Below are positions 7,478 to 16,800 of a DNA stretch of 64,000 nucleotides, in pieces; the stretch's first letter is position 1; each line of letters begins with the position of its first letter. The stretch lies in the NCBI GenBank assembly GCA_024399035.1, contig JAKSID010000004.1, positions 33,482 to 97,481 on the forward strand, given 5' to 3'. The translations under genes were made by a program, and so were the position numbers. The stretch comes from Fibrobacter sp. Lineage in GTDB: Bacteria; Fibrobacterota; Fibrobacteria; Fibrobacterales; Fibrobacteraceae. The notes under the pieces are model-generated. The model saw only the letters and a list, made by a program, of their open reading frames with translations. It was not told the DNA's origin and made no database searches.

Positions 7478-9145
7478 TTACTTAAATATGTAACCGTGGA
7501 GGCTACCATAGTTCTCGTCCTCTTCGCCTTCGATGAACTTGAAGAAGGCTTCGGTCAGCACCAGGGTCTCGGAACCGTTGTCCAGCACAAGGTGCGTGGG
7601 CTTTTCCTTTTTCACAGACACAGCGTCGGTTGTAGTGGGGCTCGCGACGGTGGTGTCTGAGATGTCAGAGGTGCCTGCGTCGGCTATGGCTTCGGCATTA
7701 TCCTTGTCATTGTCTTTGCCGGACAACAGACTTACGGGTACAGTAAAGTGCATAAAGGTGCTGTCGTCGTCGCTACGGCTGGGCTTGACCTTTATGAAGA
7801 TGGTGTCGCCTGCCAGCGAAACTTGTGTGTACTTCAGGTGGGTATTATACAATTTCTCTACGGTACGGCGGTTGGCCGGTATGGTAATGGGATTGTAGTC
7901 GTCATTATCGAACTCATAGATCTTGGTCCTAGTCTTTTTTTCAGCTTGTTCCGCCTCGTATTTTTCTCTTTCCTGGAGGCGTTCCACTTCTCTTTCAATG
8001 CGCTTTTCGCTGGTGAGGTAGGTGTGGGCGGAAATCTTGAATACGTTGACAGGGGAGAAGGTGGAGATCAGGGCTACAATGATAAGGCTTGCCAGAGTCC
8101 ACCAGATTTTCTTTTTGATGCGGGGGATCAGCAGAATAATCAGTGAGGCGAGGAGCCAAATGAGGGCTGTAATGATGTAGAACGCGACAAAGTGTGCGTT
8201 GGGGCCGGCGTCGGTAAAGATATCGCTAATGCCCCATGCGGAAATGAATGTCAGGGGGATGGTGACCCAGGGGACCGATTTCAGGAATGCCTTGTCGAAG
8301 TTGTCCTTGAAATGGCCGGGATACAGAATGCCGCAGATGAGGATGGTGCTGATGACTGCGGCAAGGGCCATGAATCCAAGGGCTCCAAGGTCACGGACTT
8401 GAATAGCGTAAGCGTACACGAAGAATATGTACACTATCAGCACCGGCATGAACAGGAGGTGAATGGTGTTGCTGAAGTACCTGCTGACCTCGCTGTTCTC
8501 GTTGGGCTCATTCAGGTTGGGGAGGCTTGCGAAGTACAGGATGGGGAACACGATGCAAAGGCAGATGACGCCTGTGTCGAAGAAGAACAACTCATCATGA
8601 ATGGGAGGTTGCAGAATGCTGGCGCAAACGGCAAGGACTGCCATTGCTCCGTAGAACAGCAGGGTGATGATCGTAGAAGTCAGGAAGGATTTGGTCGATT
8701 TCCCGATGAAGTTCCACAGGGGAAAGTCGTCTTTGTCTTTGAAGAAGGGCACGATGAGGGGGCTCAGTACCACAATGGCGCTCCAAACCACTGACTGGGC
8801 GATAAAATGCAGGTTGTCCAGGTCGCCGTTGGCGATATAGCCTGCGGTTAGTGCCAGCAGTACGGCCTCGGAGACGCCGGTAATGATCCAGCCGGTCTTG
8901 GGGGAGATGTCCTTGGCCTCTTGCATTAGTTTGCAGGTCGTGGTAAGGAATATGGAGAGGGCGGAGAAGGTGATGACCCAGATGAAGAACTTGGGATGGT
9001 CATGGACGAAGCCTTGGATGTCGATGGTCCTGACGAGGAACATGGAGTAGAGGGCGGAGAAGGCTCCAAAACCCATGGGCAGGGGGAAACGCTTGAAAAC
9101 GTTGGATATCTGGGTGGGGTACTGTTTGATTTTTGTAAAGTCCAT
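7478..9145 (-). CDS. DUF4153-family multi-pass membrane protein
   Basis: 555 residues. The first 370 hold about eleven hydrophobic segments. They are followed by a charged stretch (repeated Glu/Arg/Lys, residues 378-405) and a soluble C-terminal domain of about 150 residues with an acidic linker rich in Asp, Thr and Ala. This architecture matches DUF4153 proteins, whose function is unknown. It is inner-membrane, with the tail on one face. It is monocistronic; the ATG at 9145 lies about 135 bp from the divergent nhaA start, so the gap holds both control regions. Confidence 0.7.
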   Translation of the reverse strand: MDFTKIKQYPTQISNVFKRFPLPMGFGAFSALYSMFLVRTIDIQGFVHDHPKFFIWVITFSALSIFLTTTCKLMQEAKDISPKTGWIITGVSEAVLLALTAGYIANGDLDNLHFIAQSVVWSAIVVLSPLIVPFFKDKDDFPLWNFIGKSTKSFLTSTIITLLFYGAMAVLAVCASILQPPIHDELFFFDTGVICLCIVFPILYFASLPNLNEPNENSEVSRYFSNTIHLLFMPVLIVYIFFVYAYAIQVRDLGALGFMALAAVISTILICGILYPGHFKDNFDKAFLKSVPWVTIPLTFISAWGISDIFTDAGPNAHFVAFYIITALIWLLASLIILLIPRIKKKIWWTLASLIIVALISTFSPVNVFKISAHTYLTSEKRIEREVERLQEREKYEAEQAEKKTRTKIYEFDNDDYNPITIPANRRTVEKLYNTHLKYTQVSLAGDTIFIKVKPSRSDDDSTFMHFTVPVSLLSGKDNDKDNAEAIADAGTSDISDTTVASPTTTDAVSVKKEKPTHLVLDNGSETLVLTEAFFKFIEGEEDENYGSLHGYIFK

Positions 9146-9279
9146 GGAGGGATAAATAGAAAATTCGGCTTATCAAGCCCGAGTTTTGCCAAATGTTTGC
9201 ACGATTTCCTCAACTTTTTTCTGGAAATAGATTATTTTGTAATATGAAAGGCTGAAGAAACCATTAACTATAGGTAAAT

Positions 9280-10641
9280 ATGTCCGCAAAGGTAACTAGC
9301 AGCGATCGCGTCGAAGATTTGTTCCCGGAAACCCCGGCCCGCAAGATCTTTACCCCTATTGAACGTCTCATGCAGGTGGAAACCACCGGTGGTATAGTTC
9401 TTATCATCATGACCATTGCCGCCCTCCTTTGGGCCAACCTTTCCCCGGAGTCATACCACCATGTTTGGCACTTGCCTTTTGCCGTGACCATCGGTAGCTG
9501 GATTGGTTCTGCCGACCTGCACTGGTTTATTAACGACGCCCTCATGACCATCTTCTTCTTCAACATTGGTCTTGAAGTGAAGGGCGAAATGACCTACGGC
9601 GAACTTCGCGACCCCAAGGCGGCCAGCTTGCCCATTATTGCGGCTGCCGGCGGTATGCTTTTCCCGGCCTTGATTTACCTGGCTGTTAACGGCTTGACCG
9701 GTACCGACGCCGCCCGCGGTTGGGGTATTCCCACTGCAACGGATATTGCCTTTGTGGTCGGCTGTATGGCGATCCTCGGCAAGAAGGTGCCCCATGCTCT
9801 CCGCGTCATGATCTTGACCTTGGCTATTGCCGACGATATCGGCGCCATCCTCGTGATTGCCATCGGTTACCCCAGCGGTGACGGTTTGAACTTCGCCGCC
9901 CTCGGTACTGGTATCGCCCTGCTGGTGCTTATCAACGTGCTGTTCCGTATCGGCGTCCGTAACTTGTTCCTCCACGGCATTATCGGTGTGGCCGTCTGGG
10001 CATTCTTCGTGAAGTCTGGCGTGCATCCCACCATCGCCGGTGTGCTTCTTGGCCTTTCTGTTCCTGCAAAGCCGGTGGTTACCAGCGGCAAGATCCGCAA
10101 CTTCGTTGCTGGCGCAGATCATGTTCTCTCTGGCGAAAACAAGGACGAACACGAAAAGTATCGCGTATTCTCTCTCTTGACCAAGGCTTCCAGCGAAAGC
10201 ATTTCCATGCAGGAACGCCTCTTCAAGCCCCTGACCCCGTGGATCAACTTCTTCATTATGCCTCTCTTCGCCCTTTCCAACGCAGGTGTGGAAATCAAGC
10301 TGGGTGGCGTTGAAGTTCCGGTCATGGGCGCTGTGGCCCTGGCCCTGGTCTTCGGTAAGCCTATCGGTATTTTCCTCTTCAGCTTGCTGTCTGTAAAGCT
10401 TGGCATTTCCAAGAAGCCCAGCTACAGCTGGAAGATTCTCTGGGGCGGTGGCATGCTGGCCGGTATCGGCTTTACCATGGCATTGTTCGTTGCAAGCCTC
10501 GCCTTCGACGTGGGCGACCGTCAGGACTCCGCAAAGCTGGGTATCTTGCTGGGTTCCTTCAGTGCCGCAATCCTGGGCACCATCTACATGAGCTTGGTTT
10601 CTAAGCCTAGCAAGGATGAACCTGAGGAAGGACACCACTAA
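9280..10641 (+). CDS. nhaA: Na+/H+ antiporter NhaA
   Basis: 453 residues with about twelve transmembrane segments. NhaA hallmarks are present: the TATDIAF motif (Asp155) and the paired aspartates of LAIADDIGAI (185-186), which bind Na+ or H+ in the E. coli protein. It exports sodium in exchange for protons across the inner membrane, for pH and salt homeostasis. It is longer than E. coli NhaA (388 aa) because of a hydrophilic N-terminus and a loop near residues 270-310. It is monocistronic, followed by a repeat and a strong terminator at 10735-10757. Confidence 0.95.
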   Translation: MSAKVTSSDRVEDLFPETPARKIFTPIERLMQVETTGGIVLIIMTIAALLWANLSPESYHHVWHLPFAVTIGSWIGSADLHWFINDALMTIFFFNIGLEVKGEMTYGELRDPKAASLPIIAAAGGMLFPALIYLAVNGLTGTDAARGWGIPTATDIAFVVGCMAILGKKVPHALRVMILTLAIADDIGAILVIAIGYPSGDGLNFAALGTGIALLVLINVLFRIGVRNLFLHGIIGVAVWAFFVKSGVHPTIAGVLLGLSVPAKPVVTSGKIRNFVAGADHVLSGENKDEHEKYRVFSLLTKASSESISMQERLFKPLTPWINFFIMPLFALSNAGVEIKLGGVEVPVMGAVALALVFGKPIGIFLFSLLSVKLGISKKPSYSWKILWGGGMLAGIGFTMALFVASLAFDVGDRQDSAKLGILLGSFSAAILGTIYMSLVSKPSKDEPEEGHH

Positions 10642-10642
10642 G

Positions 10643-10706
10643 ATGTCATCCACTTCGTGGACAAGTCTTTCTAAGCGCTAAAGCGCTAAGAAATGCTTCA
10701 TCCCGG
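10643..10706 (+). repeat. 64-bp interspersed repeat, copy A
   Basis: Identical over all 64 bp to 35268-35331, in the same orientation. It folds into two hairpins (GTCCAC/GTGGAC-type, and TTCTAAGCGC-TAAA-GCGCTAAGAA). A diverged inverted copy lies at 63781-63840. The end runs into an ATCCCGGG...CCCGGGAT palindrome (10698-10722) that belongs to the GTCAT-type hairpin family. Confidence 0.9.
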
Positions 10707-10734
10707 GCTTGACCCGGGATCTCCTTTAAAGAGC

Positions 10735-10757
10735 GCGGGCTCCGGCCCGCTTTTTTT
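10735..10757 (+). terminator. Rho-independent terminator of nhaA
   Basis: GCGGGC (10735-10740), loop TCCG, GCCCGC (10745-10750), then seven Ts. Confidence 0.85.
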
Positions 10758-10767
10758 ATGCCCTGAT

Positions 10768-10806
10768 GTCATTGCGAGCCTGCGAAGCAGGCGTGGCAAT
10801 CGAAGC
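10768..10806 (+). repeat. GTCAT-family hairpin repeat (ATTGC/GCAAT stem)
   Basis: Begins GTCATTGCGAGC and ends GCAATCGAAGC, with an internal hairpin CCTGC/GCAGG. It is one of at least fourteen related elements in the window, and sits directly before the GIY-YIG gene, whose frame could be falsely extended into it. Confidence 0.85.
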
Positions 10807-10828
10807 AAATCTTTCTACGTTTCTATAC

Positions 10829-11209
10829 ATGCCGCACTTTGTCTATATGCTTAAATGCGCGGGAAACCGTATCTACACGGGCTACGCTGTCGACGTAGAG
10901 GCCCGCTTTAAGCAGCATGTGTCGGGCAAGGGCGCTCGCTTCACCAAGGCATTCCCGCCAGAGTGTATCTTGCGCACCTTCGAGCTGAATTCCAAGGAAG
11001 AGGCCCTCCGTCTGGAAGCCAGAATCAAGATGCTGGACCGCCCCCATAAGGAACTGCTGGTCGGTTTGTCTGGTTCGGATTCTGCCGACGCCTCGGGCAG
11101 TACCGCTGCCGCGGAATCCCTAGTCGCGCAGCTTATGGCTGGCTTGTCGGAAACTCTTCAGGAGACGAAGGCCCGCGCTAAAAAGGCACGCGCAAAGAAA
11201 GGGGACTAG
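10829..11209 (+). CDS. GIY-YIG domain protein (YhbQ/UPF0213-like)
   Basis: 126 residues. A GIY-YIG nuclease-type fold is indicated by the N-terminal VYMLKC and IYTGYA strands, a conserved Arg in EARFKQH, and the RFTKAFPP and EALRLEARIK segments typical of small stand-alone members. The last 45 residues are low-complexity Ala/Lys/Ser. The start at 10829 is preferred because any upstream start would lie inside the GTCAT repeat. Cellular role of this subfamily is unclear (DNA processing is proposed for relatives). Its stop codon shares CTAG with the convergent XRE gene. Confidence 0.85.
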   Translation: MPHFVYMLKCAGNRIYTGYAVDVEARFKQHVSGKGARFTKAFPPECILRTFELNSKEEALRLEARIKMLDRPHKELLVGLSGSDSADASGSTAAAESLVAQLMAGLSETLQETKARAKKARAKKGD

Positions 11210-11547
11210 TCCTCGGACAGTGCCTTTTTGCGGCAAGCTTTTTGGTAGTCTTCCCGAGCTTTGGTCTGGTCGGCGAGAACCTGGACCTTTCGTTTTTCGG
11301 CTTTATATGCATCAAACAGCTCGTTGAAAAAATCACCGGGTCTCATATCCAGATTTTCAAGAACCCTGAAAACGGAAAACAGGCTGGGCGTTCTTGTTTC
11401 CGATTCCAAATTGCTATAGACCTGACGAGTCATGCCGGCTTGGTTTGCCATTTGAGTTTTGTTCAAATTAAGCGATTCGCGGAGCCTACAGAGGTATTCC
11501 GTAAACATCTCGTCAAATTTCAGCTCTTCATCGGTTTTTTCTGCCAT
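11206..11547 (-). CDS. XRE-family helix-turn-helix regulator
   Basis: 113 residues. Residues about 17-75 form a Cro/C1-type HTH (core NKTQMANQAGMTRQVYSNLE, residues 29-48), and the C-terminus is a charged helix. It is a likely DNA-binding repressor. The gene converges on the GIY-YIG gene, overlapping by 4 bp at a shared CTAG. A perfect dyad at 11583-11598 lies 36 bp upstream of its start and is a candidate autoregulatory operator. Target genes are unknown. Confidence 0.85.
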   Translation of the reverse strand: MAEKTDEELKFDEMFTEYLCRLRESLNLNKTQMANQAGMTRQVYSNLESETRTPSLFSVFRVLENLDMRPGDFFNELFDAYKAEKRKVQVLADQTKAREDYQKACRKKALSED

Positions 11548-11582
11548 GGGGTCATTGTTAAAAATTTGCCCCTTTTAGTAGC

Positions 11583-11598
11583 GCAACCAAATGGTTGC
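11583..11598. promoter_or_regulatory. Candidate operator dyad upstream of the XRE gene
   Basis: Perfect inverted repeat GCAACCA-AA-TGGTTGC with 7-bp arms, in the 117-bp gap between the XRE start (11547) and the end of the exporter gene. Size and position suit a small HTH repressor dimer. Confidence 0.45.
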
Positions 11599-11664
11599 AC
11601 TTGAAAAATTTTACATGACCACCTAAAGCAATTTTACAAGACGATTTAGGCTGAATTGAATCTA

Positions 11665-12450
11665 TTAGGAGATGATCAAATCTACGATCAGGTAGATTGC
11701 CATGGCGATGCTACAGACGCTCACGAAGTTCTCGATGAACTTGTTGCCTTTTTTGCGCTGGAGTGTGCTGCCCAAGTAGCCGCCCACCCAAGCGCCTGCC
11801 GCCATAACGATTGCGACGGGCCAGTTGATTTTGCCGGCGACGCCTAATGCCACGGTGCTAATCACGAGGAAAACGGTGGTGAGGGAGTTTTTCAGCGCAT
11901 TGACATGTATTGGGTCCAGGCCCGTGTAACGCGTAAGGCTAAAGATCTGCACAAAGCCCACGCCCACCTGAATGATGCATCCGTAGATAGACACCAGGGC
12001 GAATCCGATGGCGCCGCCGATGGTCAACTTCTCGGGAGGCGTTGCTGGAGGCTTGCCCAAAATATCCTTGCGCAGGCGCCCCATGATTACCACCAGGCAG
12101 ATGACCACAGCAAGCATCGCCTGGAAAGCCTTGTCCCCGATGCGTACCAAGAAGCACACACCGATCAAGGCGCCCACCACCGACGGGATAAGCAACTGCA
12201 TAAAGATTTTCTTGTTCAGGTAGCCATGCTTTGCCAGGTTGTAAACTGAGCTAATATTCCCGATGATAAGGCCGATGCGGTTTGTTCCGTTGGCTACTGT
12301 CGGCGGGATGCCCAGAAAAATCAGGGCGGGTAAACTCAGGGAACTTCCGCCACCTGCGATGCTGTTGATAAGGCTGACAATGGCGCCTAGCACAAAGAAT
12401 GCCGGGTACTGGCCGTAAGTCCACCAGTCACCTAGAGCACTTGGTTCCAT
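11665..12450 (-). CDS. TauE/SafE-family anion (sulfite-type) exporter
   Basis: 261 residues with about eight transmembrane segments. The N-terminal SIAGGGSSLSLPAL motif and the repeated half near residues 150-200 are typical of TauE/SafE (DUF81) permeases, which export small anions such as sulfite or sulfoacetate. Substrate cannot be read from sequence. It is the last gene of a leftward operon: its ATG lies 3 bp after the stop of the helical lipoprotein-like gene, downstream of the penicillin-binding protein. Confidence 0.85.
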   Translation of the reverse strand: MEPSALGDWWTYGQYPAFFVLGAIVSLINSIAGGGSSLSLPALIFLGIPPTVANGTNRIGLIIGNISSVYNLAKHGYLNKKIFMQLLIPSVVGALIGVCFLVRIGDKAFQAMLAVVICLVVIMGRLRKDILGKPPATPPEKLTIGGAIGFALVSIYGCIIQVGVGFVQIFSLTRYTGLDPIHVNALKNSLTTVFLVISTVALGVAGKINWPVAIVMAAGAWVGGYLGSTLQRKKGNKFIENFVSVCSIAMAIYLIVDLIIS

Positions 12451-12453
12451 TTA

Positions 12454-13833
12454 TTAGTCTAGCTCCTTTTTCAAGAAGATGATGTTGTCCATCACCGTCT
12501 TGATTTTTTCGTATTCCGGATATTCATCGCTGCATGCGTTCAATGCGCCGATGGCTTCCTGAAGAATCTGCTTTTTCTTTTCGGCGTTCTTCTGCTTGGT
12601 TGCCTTGGCGTACTGTTGAGAAGCATACTTGCGTTTTTCCGTACAAACGACATCTGCTAGTTTCTGATATTTTTCTGCGGCCTGCTGGCGGAGCTTGCTT
12701 GCCTTAAGCCTTTCGACGAGAACCTTTGCCTTGGCGTAGGACTTCTTTTCGATCAAGGTGTCGACTTCTGCCAAAGCCTTTTCCGGGTCGTTCTTTTCCC
12801 AGTACTTTTTGTCTTCGTCGCTAATGGAATTTTCAAGTCGCTGAATGTAGCCGATCATTTTGTCGATCTGCAATTCGTTTTCGAAATCGCGATAGCGCAT
12901 CTTGAATTCGTTGGCTTTTTTCAGGGCTTCGTCAAAGAGCGCCTTGCCTTCGGCCAATGCGAGAATAGCTGTCTTTTCGTTGAGGGCCTTGCCGATGGTG
13001 TTCTTGTAGGCAATGTCCTTTTGCTGCTTGGCGAAGTTGATCAGGGAATCGCCCGGAGCGAGAGCAATAAGACTGTCGGCGGCTTCGGCCACAAGGCTGT
13101 AGGCGGCGTTCACGCGGTTCATGTTCTTGATTTCGAGAATCAGCGGTTCAAACTGCTTGGCGCGTTCGGCGTTGCTCATTCCAAAAACGTTGAGCAAGGA
13201 ATCGGCGCGGTCAACCCATTCGTTCCACAGGGGCTTAAGAACGCGGAATCGCTGCAGGTAGGCCACGGCGCCATCGATGTTGCCCTGCTTGAACATGGTG
13301 TCGGCATAATTGAGAATGTCGCTAATGATGTTGGGCACAGCAGTGTATGGGTCCACGGGCACCAAGGTCAAGGGCTTGGACTCGGACTGTTCAGCTTGCT
13401 GCTGTTCCGGAACTGTTGCCGAGGGCTTGGTTTGTGCGGGTTGCTGGGCCTGTGCTGCAGGCTGTAGACTCGGCTGTTCTGCGGGCTGTACTGCGCGCTG
13501 TGCGGTCGTGGCGGCGGGTGCCGTGGATGACTGTGCAGGAACTTGCTGCGTGGTCTGCTGTGGCTGTGCCAAAATTTCTTCAGTAGAAGATACGGGAACA
13601 AAAGTCTGGGTTGCAGATTCCACGGCAGGGCCAGCTGCAGTCTGGACTGCGGACTGTGCGGAAGTCTGTTGTGCTGCGGGTGCGCTAGTTTGTGCTGCGG
13701 GTTGCTGCTCGACGTTTTCGGGCACGGCGCTTTCCGGTGCAACGCAAGGAGCGGGCGCCTGGGTACATGCGTCAAAGAAAGTCGCTGCAGAAACAGCAGT
13801 CAAAATCTTAAGGAGATTGAGCTTCTTTTTCAT
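12454..13833 (-). CDS. Secreted protein with Ala/Gln/Pro linker and helical C-terminal domain
   Basis: 459 residues. It has a basic N-terminus and a hydrophobic signal ending at Cys23 (FDAC), a poor lipobox, so lipidation is uncertain. Residues 25-165 are low-complexity Ala, Gln, Pro, Ser and Thr. Residues 170-459 are helical and Lys/Glu-rich, resembling TPR-type repeats around residues 300-440. It follows the PBP gene by 3 bp. The PBP ends in a similar Ala/Pro/Gln tail, so both may cross or bind the same cell-wall layer. Specific function unknown. Confidence 0.7.
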   Translation of the reverse strand: MKKKLNLLKILTAVSAATFFDACTQAPAPCVAPESAVPENVEQQPAAQTSAPAAQQTSAQSAVQTAAGPAVESATQTFVPVSSTEEILAQPQQTTQQVPAQSSTAPAATTAQRAVQPAEQPSLQPAAQAQQPAQTKPSATVPEQQQAEQSESKPLTLVPVDPYTAVPNIISDILNYADTMFKQGNIDGAVAYLQRFRVLKPLWNEWVDRADSLLNVFGMSNAERAKQFEPLILEIKNMNRVNAAYSLVAEAADSLIALAPGDSLINFAKQQKDIAYKNTIGKALNEKTAILALAEGKALFDEALKKANEFKMRYRDFENELQIDKMIGYIQRLENSISDEDKKYWEKNDPEKALAEVDTLIEKKSYAKAKVLVERLKASKLRQQAAEKYQKLADVVCTEKRKYASQQYAKATKQKNAEKKKQILQEAIGALNACSDEYPEYEKIKTVMDNIIFLKKELD

Positions 13834-13836
13834 GGA

Positions 13837-16800
13837 CTACTCCATATCTGCTTCGATAGGAACGAATGCACTCTTGCTGTTAAATTCTGCGGGCAGATCC
13901 CAGTCGTCGTCCTTAGGCATACTCTTGACAGTTTCGGTTGCAGGTGCTGCGGCGGGCTGAGCAGTTGCGGGCTGCGGAACTTCGGTGGCCGGCGCTGCGG
14001 CGGGAACTGTCGCTGCTGCGTCAGTAGCAGGCTGTGCGACGGCCGCGTCGGAGGCGGGCTGGGCAGTTGCGCCTGCGACAGGTGCGCTTGTTTCGGCGGG
14101 CTGTGCAATTGCTGCACCGTTTGCGTCAGTAGGCTGAGCTGCTGCTTGTGCGGCAGCTTCGGGAGCAGGCTCTGCCACTGCACCGCTAGGCATAGGCAAG
14201 CTAATCATGATACCGCTTTCTGCGGCGGATTCTGCTGCACGCTCCTGAACCTGGGGCGGAGTGAATCCCGGCACATCAAGCCAAGGCAGCGGGCGGCCTT
14301 GGGCACCTGCGCCTGCAATTGCCAAACCGGTCATGGGGTCCACCGTAAGCTGGCCGCGCTCATTAGCAAAATTCAGGGGAACTTCGCCTGCTGCAATCAT
14401 GGAAATATCCAAGAAGTCCAGCTTGTTGGGGGTTCCGAGAATTTCGATTTCTTCCTTGGCGAATGCGGCCCACTGGGGCAAGCCACCGCTGGCGCCTGCG
14501 ATTCGTGTACGTCCGGATTTCAAGGGCTTGTTGTCGTCAAAGCCTACATAGCTACCGATGGCCACCACAGAGTCCAGGCCCAGTCCGTTCTTTTCGCTAA
14601 CGTAGGTGGGCAATGCACCGAGGAATGCCACGTTACGGTAGTCGTTGGTGGTACCGGTCTTACCCAGGGTGGGGTAGCGCAAGGTGGTTCCCTTATCCGG
14701 AGAAGAAATTGTCATGCTGCTGTACTGGCTACGTGCAGTACCGTTCACAAATACGGAGTGGAGCATCACGCCCATCTGGGTGGTGACGGTGTCGTCAAGA
14801 ACGGTCTTGCTTTCCACCTTGTTCTTAAAGATCACCTTGCCATCGCGGTTACGAATTTCCTTGATGAAGCAGGGGTCGGTCCAGTCGCCGTCCTTGCACT
14901 TGAACACCTTGCCGGTAAGCAGTGTCTGGTAGGCGGTGGAGATTTCTGCCAAGGTAATTTCGTTTACGCCCAACGGCATACTGAACACTTTCTGCAACTT
15001 CTGGTGAATACCGATTTCCTTTGCGAAGCGTGCGTATTCAGCCATGGACAAGGAACGCTTGAAGTCGGGCCAGAAACGGATGTGGTCTGCGTCCAGGTAA
15101 TCGGCCTGGTCGTCCACCGGTTCGATCATGGTGCTAAGGCGCTTCAGGTCGGCAATGGTCAGGTCGCCATAGACCTTCAGTGTTTCCATGGGCGGCAGGG
15201 AGTTGGCCATGTCCGGATCCAGGTTCATAGCGTCGCGGGCGCGGAGAATCTGTTCGTAGTTCTTGTAGTTGTGATTGATGAACTTAATGATGTTGGCGTC
15301 TTTCTTTGCCTGCTTCAGTGCTACGTCATTGTAGGTTCCGTAACGCAGGTTCGTCAAGGCGCGTGCGGCGTTATCGCGGCCTTCGTTCTTCATCATGTCT
15401 ACCAAGGATTCCTTCGCCTTGGTAAATTCAATTTCCTTCTTGATCTCTTCCTTCATGGTCAGGCCAAACTTGTCGCGGAGTCGCACAAAGTAGGCCTTGT
15501 ATTCTTCTTCCGCCTCGCGAGCGTATCCGTTCTGTGCGGCCACTTCCGCAAACTCGTCGGGGCTGAGTTTATCAAGCAAGTGCTCCAACAACCAGATGCT
15601 GGCGATGTTTTCGGAACGTGTGGTTGCCCATGCGATGCTTACCACTTCACCCTTGTTCTTGTGGTCCGGGCGCGGGAAGTAGAACTGATTCACGTACTGG
15701 AATACGTTGTAGTCGTTTTCCAGCGGGTCAAGGTAGTTCCAATGATGCTGCAGTGCAAGTGCGTAGAGCAGAGGCTTCCAGCTGGAGCCCAACTGACGCA
15801 GTGCCTTAAAGCTACGGTCAAAACCAGTGTTGTGGAAACCGCCCTGGGTTGCAAGCACGTTACCGTTCTGGATAGCGAACAAGCCGCCCTGGAGAACAGG
15901 TTCTGTTTCAATCTGGCAGGGAGCGAATCCGTTGACCAAAGTTTCGCTGGTGACGCTCACCAAAAGGATGGCGCCTTTCTTCAGCTGGCTGCCCAAAAGC
16001 TTGCTCACGTCGATGGGTTTCTTCGGATCACTGCTAGCCTTCTTTGCAAATTCCTTGACGGCTTCTTCAGAGACCATGCCCTTCAGCTGGCCAAAGCTCA
16101 AAGTCAATGCCTTGAGGCGTCCCAAGGAATCAACGTAAACGCTGTCTACAGAACCGTAGAGATAGTCGCCCTTGCGAGCGCTCTGCGCCTTGCTGGGGAA
16201 CTGGGACTTGGGCAAAACGAAACCGCCCAACTGCATCTGGAGATTACTGATGTTTGTCTGCAGGGCGCGCTTTGCGGCGTTCTGGGACTTTGCATCCAAG
16301 GTGGTGGTAATGGAGAGCTGAGCCTTGCGCCAGTCTTCGATACCTTCCTTTTCGAATTCTTCCTTGAAGAAGTCATTGTCCAGTTTTTCTTCGATGCGTT
16401 CAAGAATGGTGCTCACAGTAAAACGGAAGTTGCCGTGGTTGAATGCCAACGGTTCGGCCAGAGCCTCGTCCATTTCTTCCTTGGAGATGTATTCCTCTTC
16501 TACCATTCGGCCTAGAACGTATCTCAAACGTTCCTGGCCACGGACGATTGCGCGTTCGCGACGTTCGGTGCTGCGCTGGATAAAGGGGTCGTAGTTGAAG
16601 GGGCCTTTCACGGAGCCTGCGATAAATGCGCATTCGGCGAGGGTCAGGTCCTTCAGTTCCTTGTTAAAGAAGTACTGTGCGGCAATGGCCACGCCCTTGC
16701 CAGTACCGGAAACGTGGAACTGGTTCAAATAGAATTCCAGGATGTCTTCTTTGCTAAAGTGCTTTTCCATGCGGAGGGCGTTGATCAGTTCCTTGCCCTT

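Noticed and set aside
10643..10806. CRISPR array or IS end at the clustered repeats
   Set aside because: Repeats are few, palindromic and of different families, with no regular spacers, no transposase and no target-site duplications.
10766..10828. Earlier start for the GIY-YIG gene
   Set aside because: Those 21 codons read through the hairpin repeat at 10768-10806 and align with no family member.
13543..16515. A 990-codon open frame on the plus strand antisense to the PBP gene
   Set aside because: Its translation is low-complexity Cys/His/Gly-rich and lacks domains, and the opposite strand encodes a PBP with all catalytic motifs.
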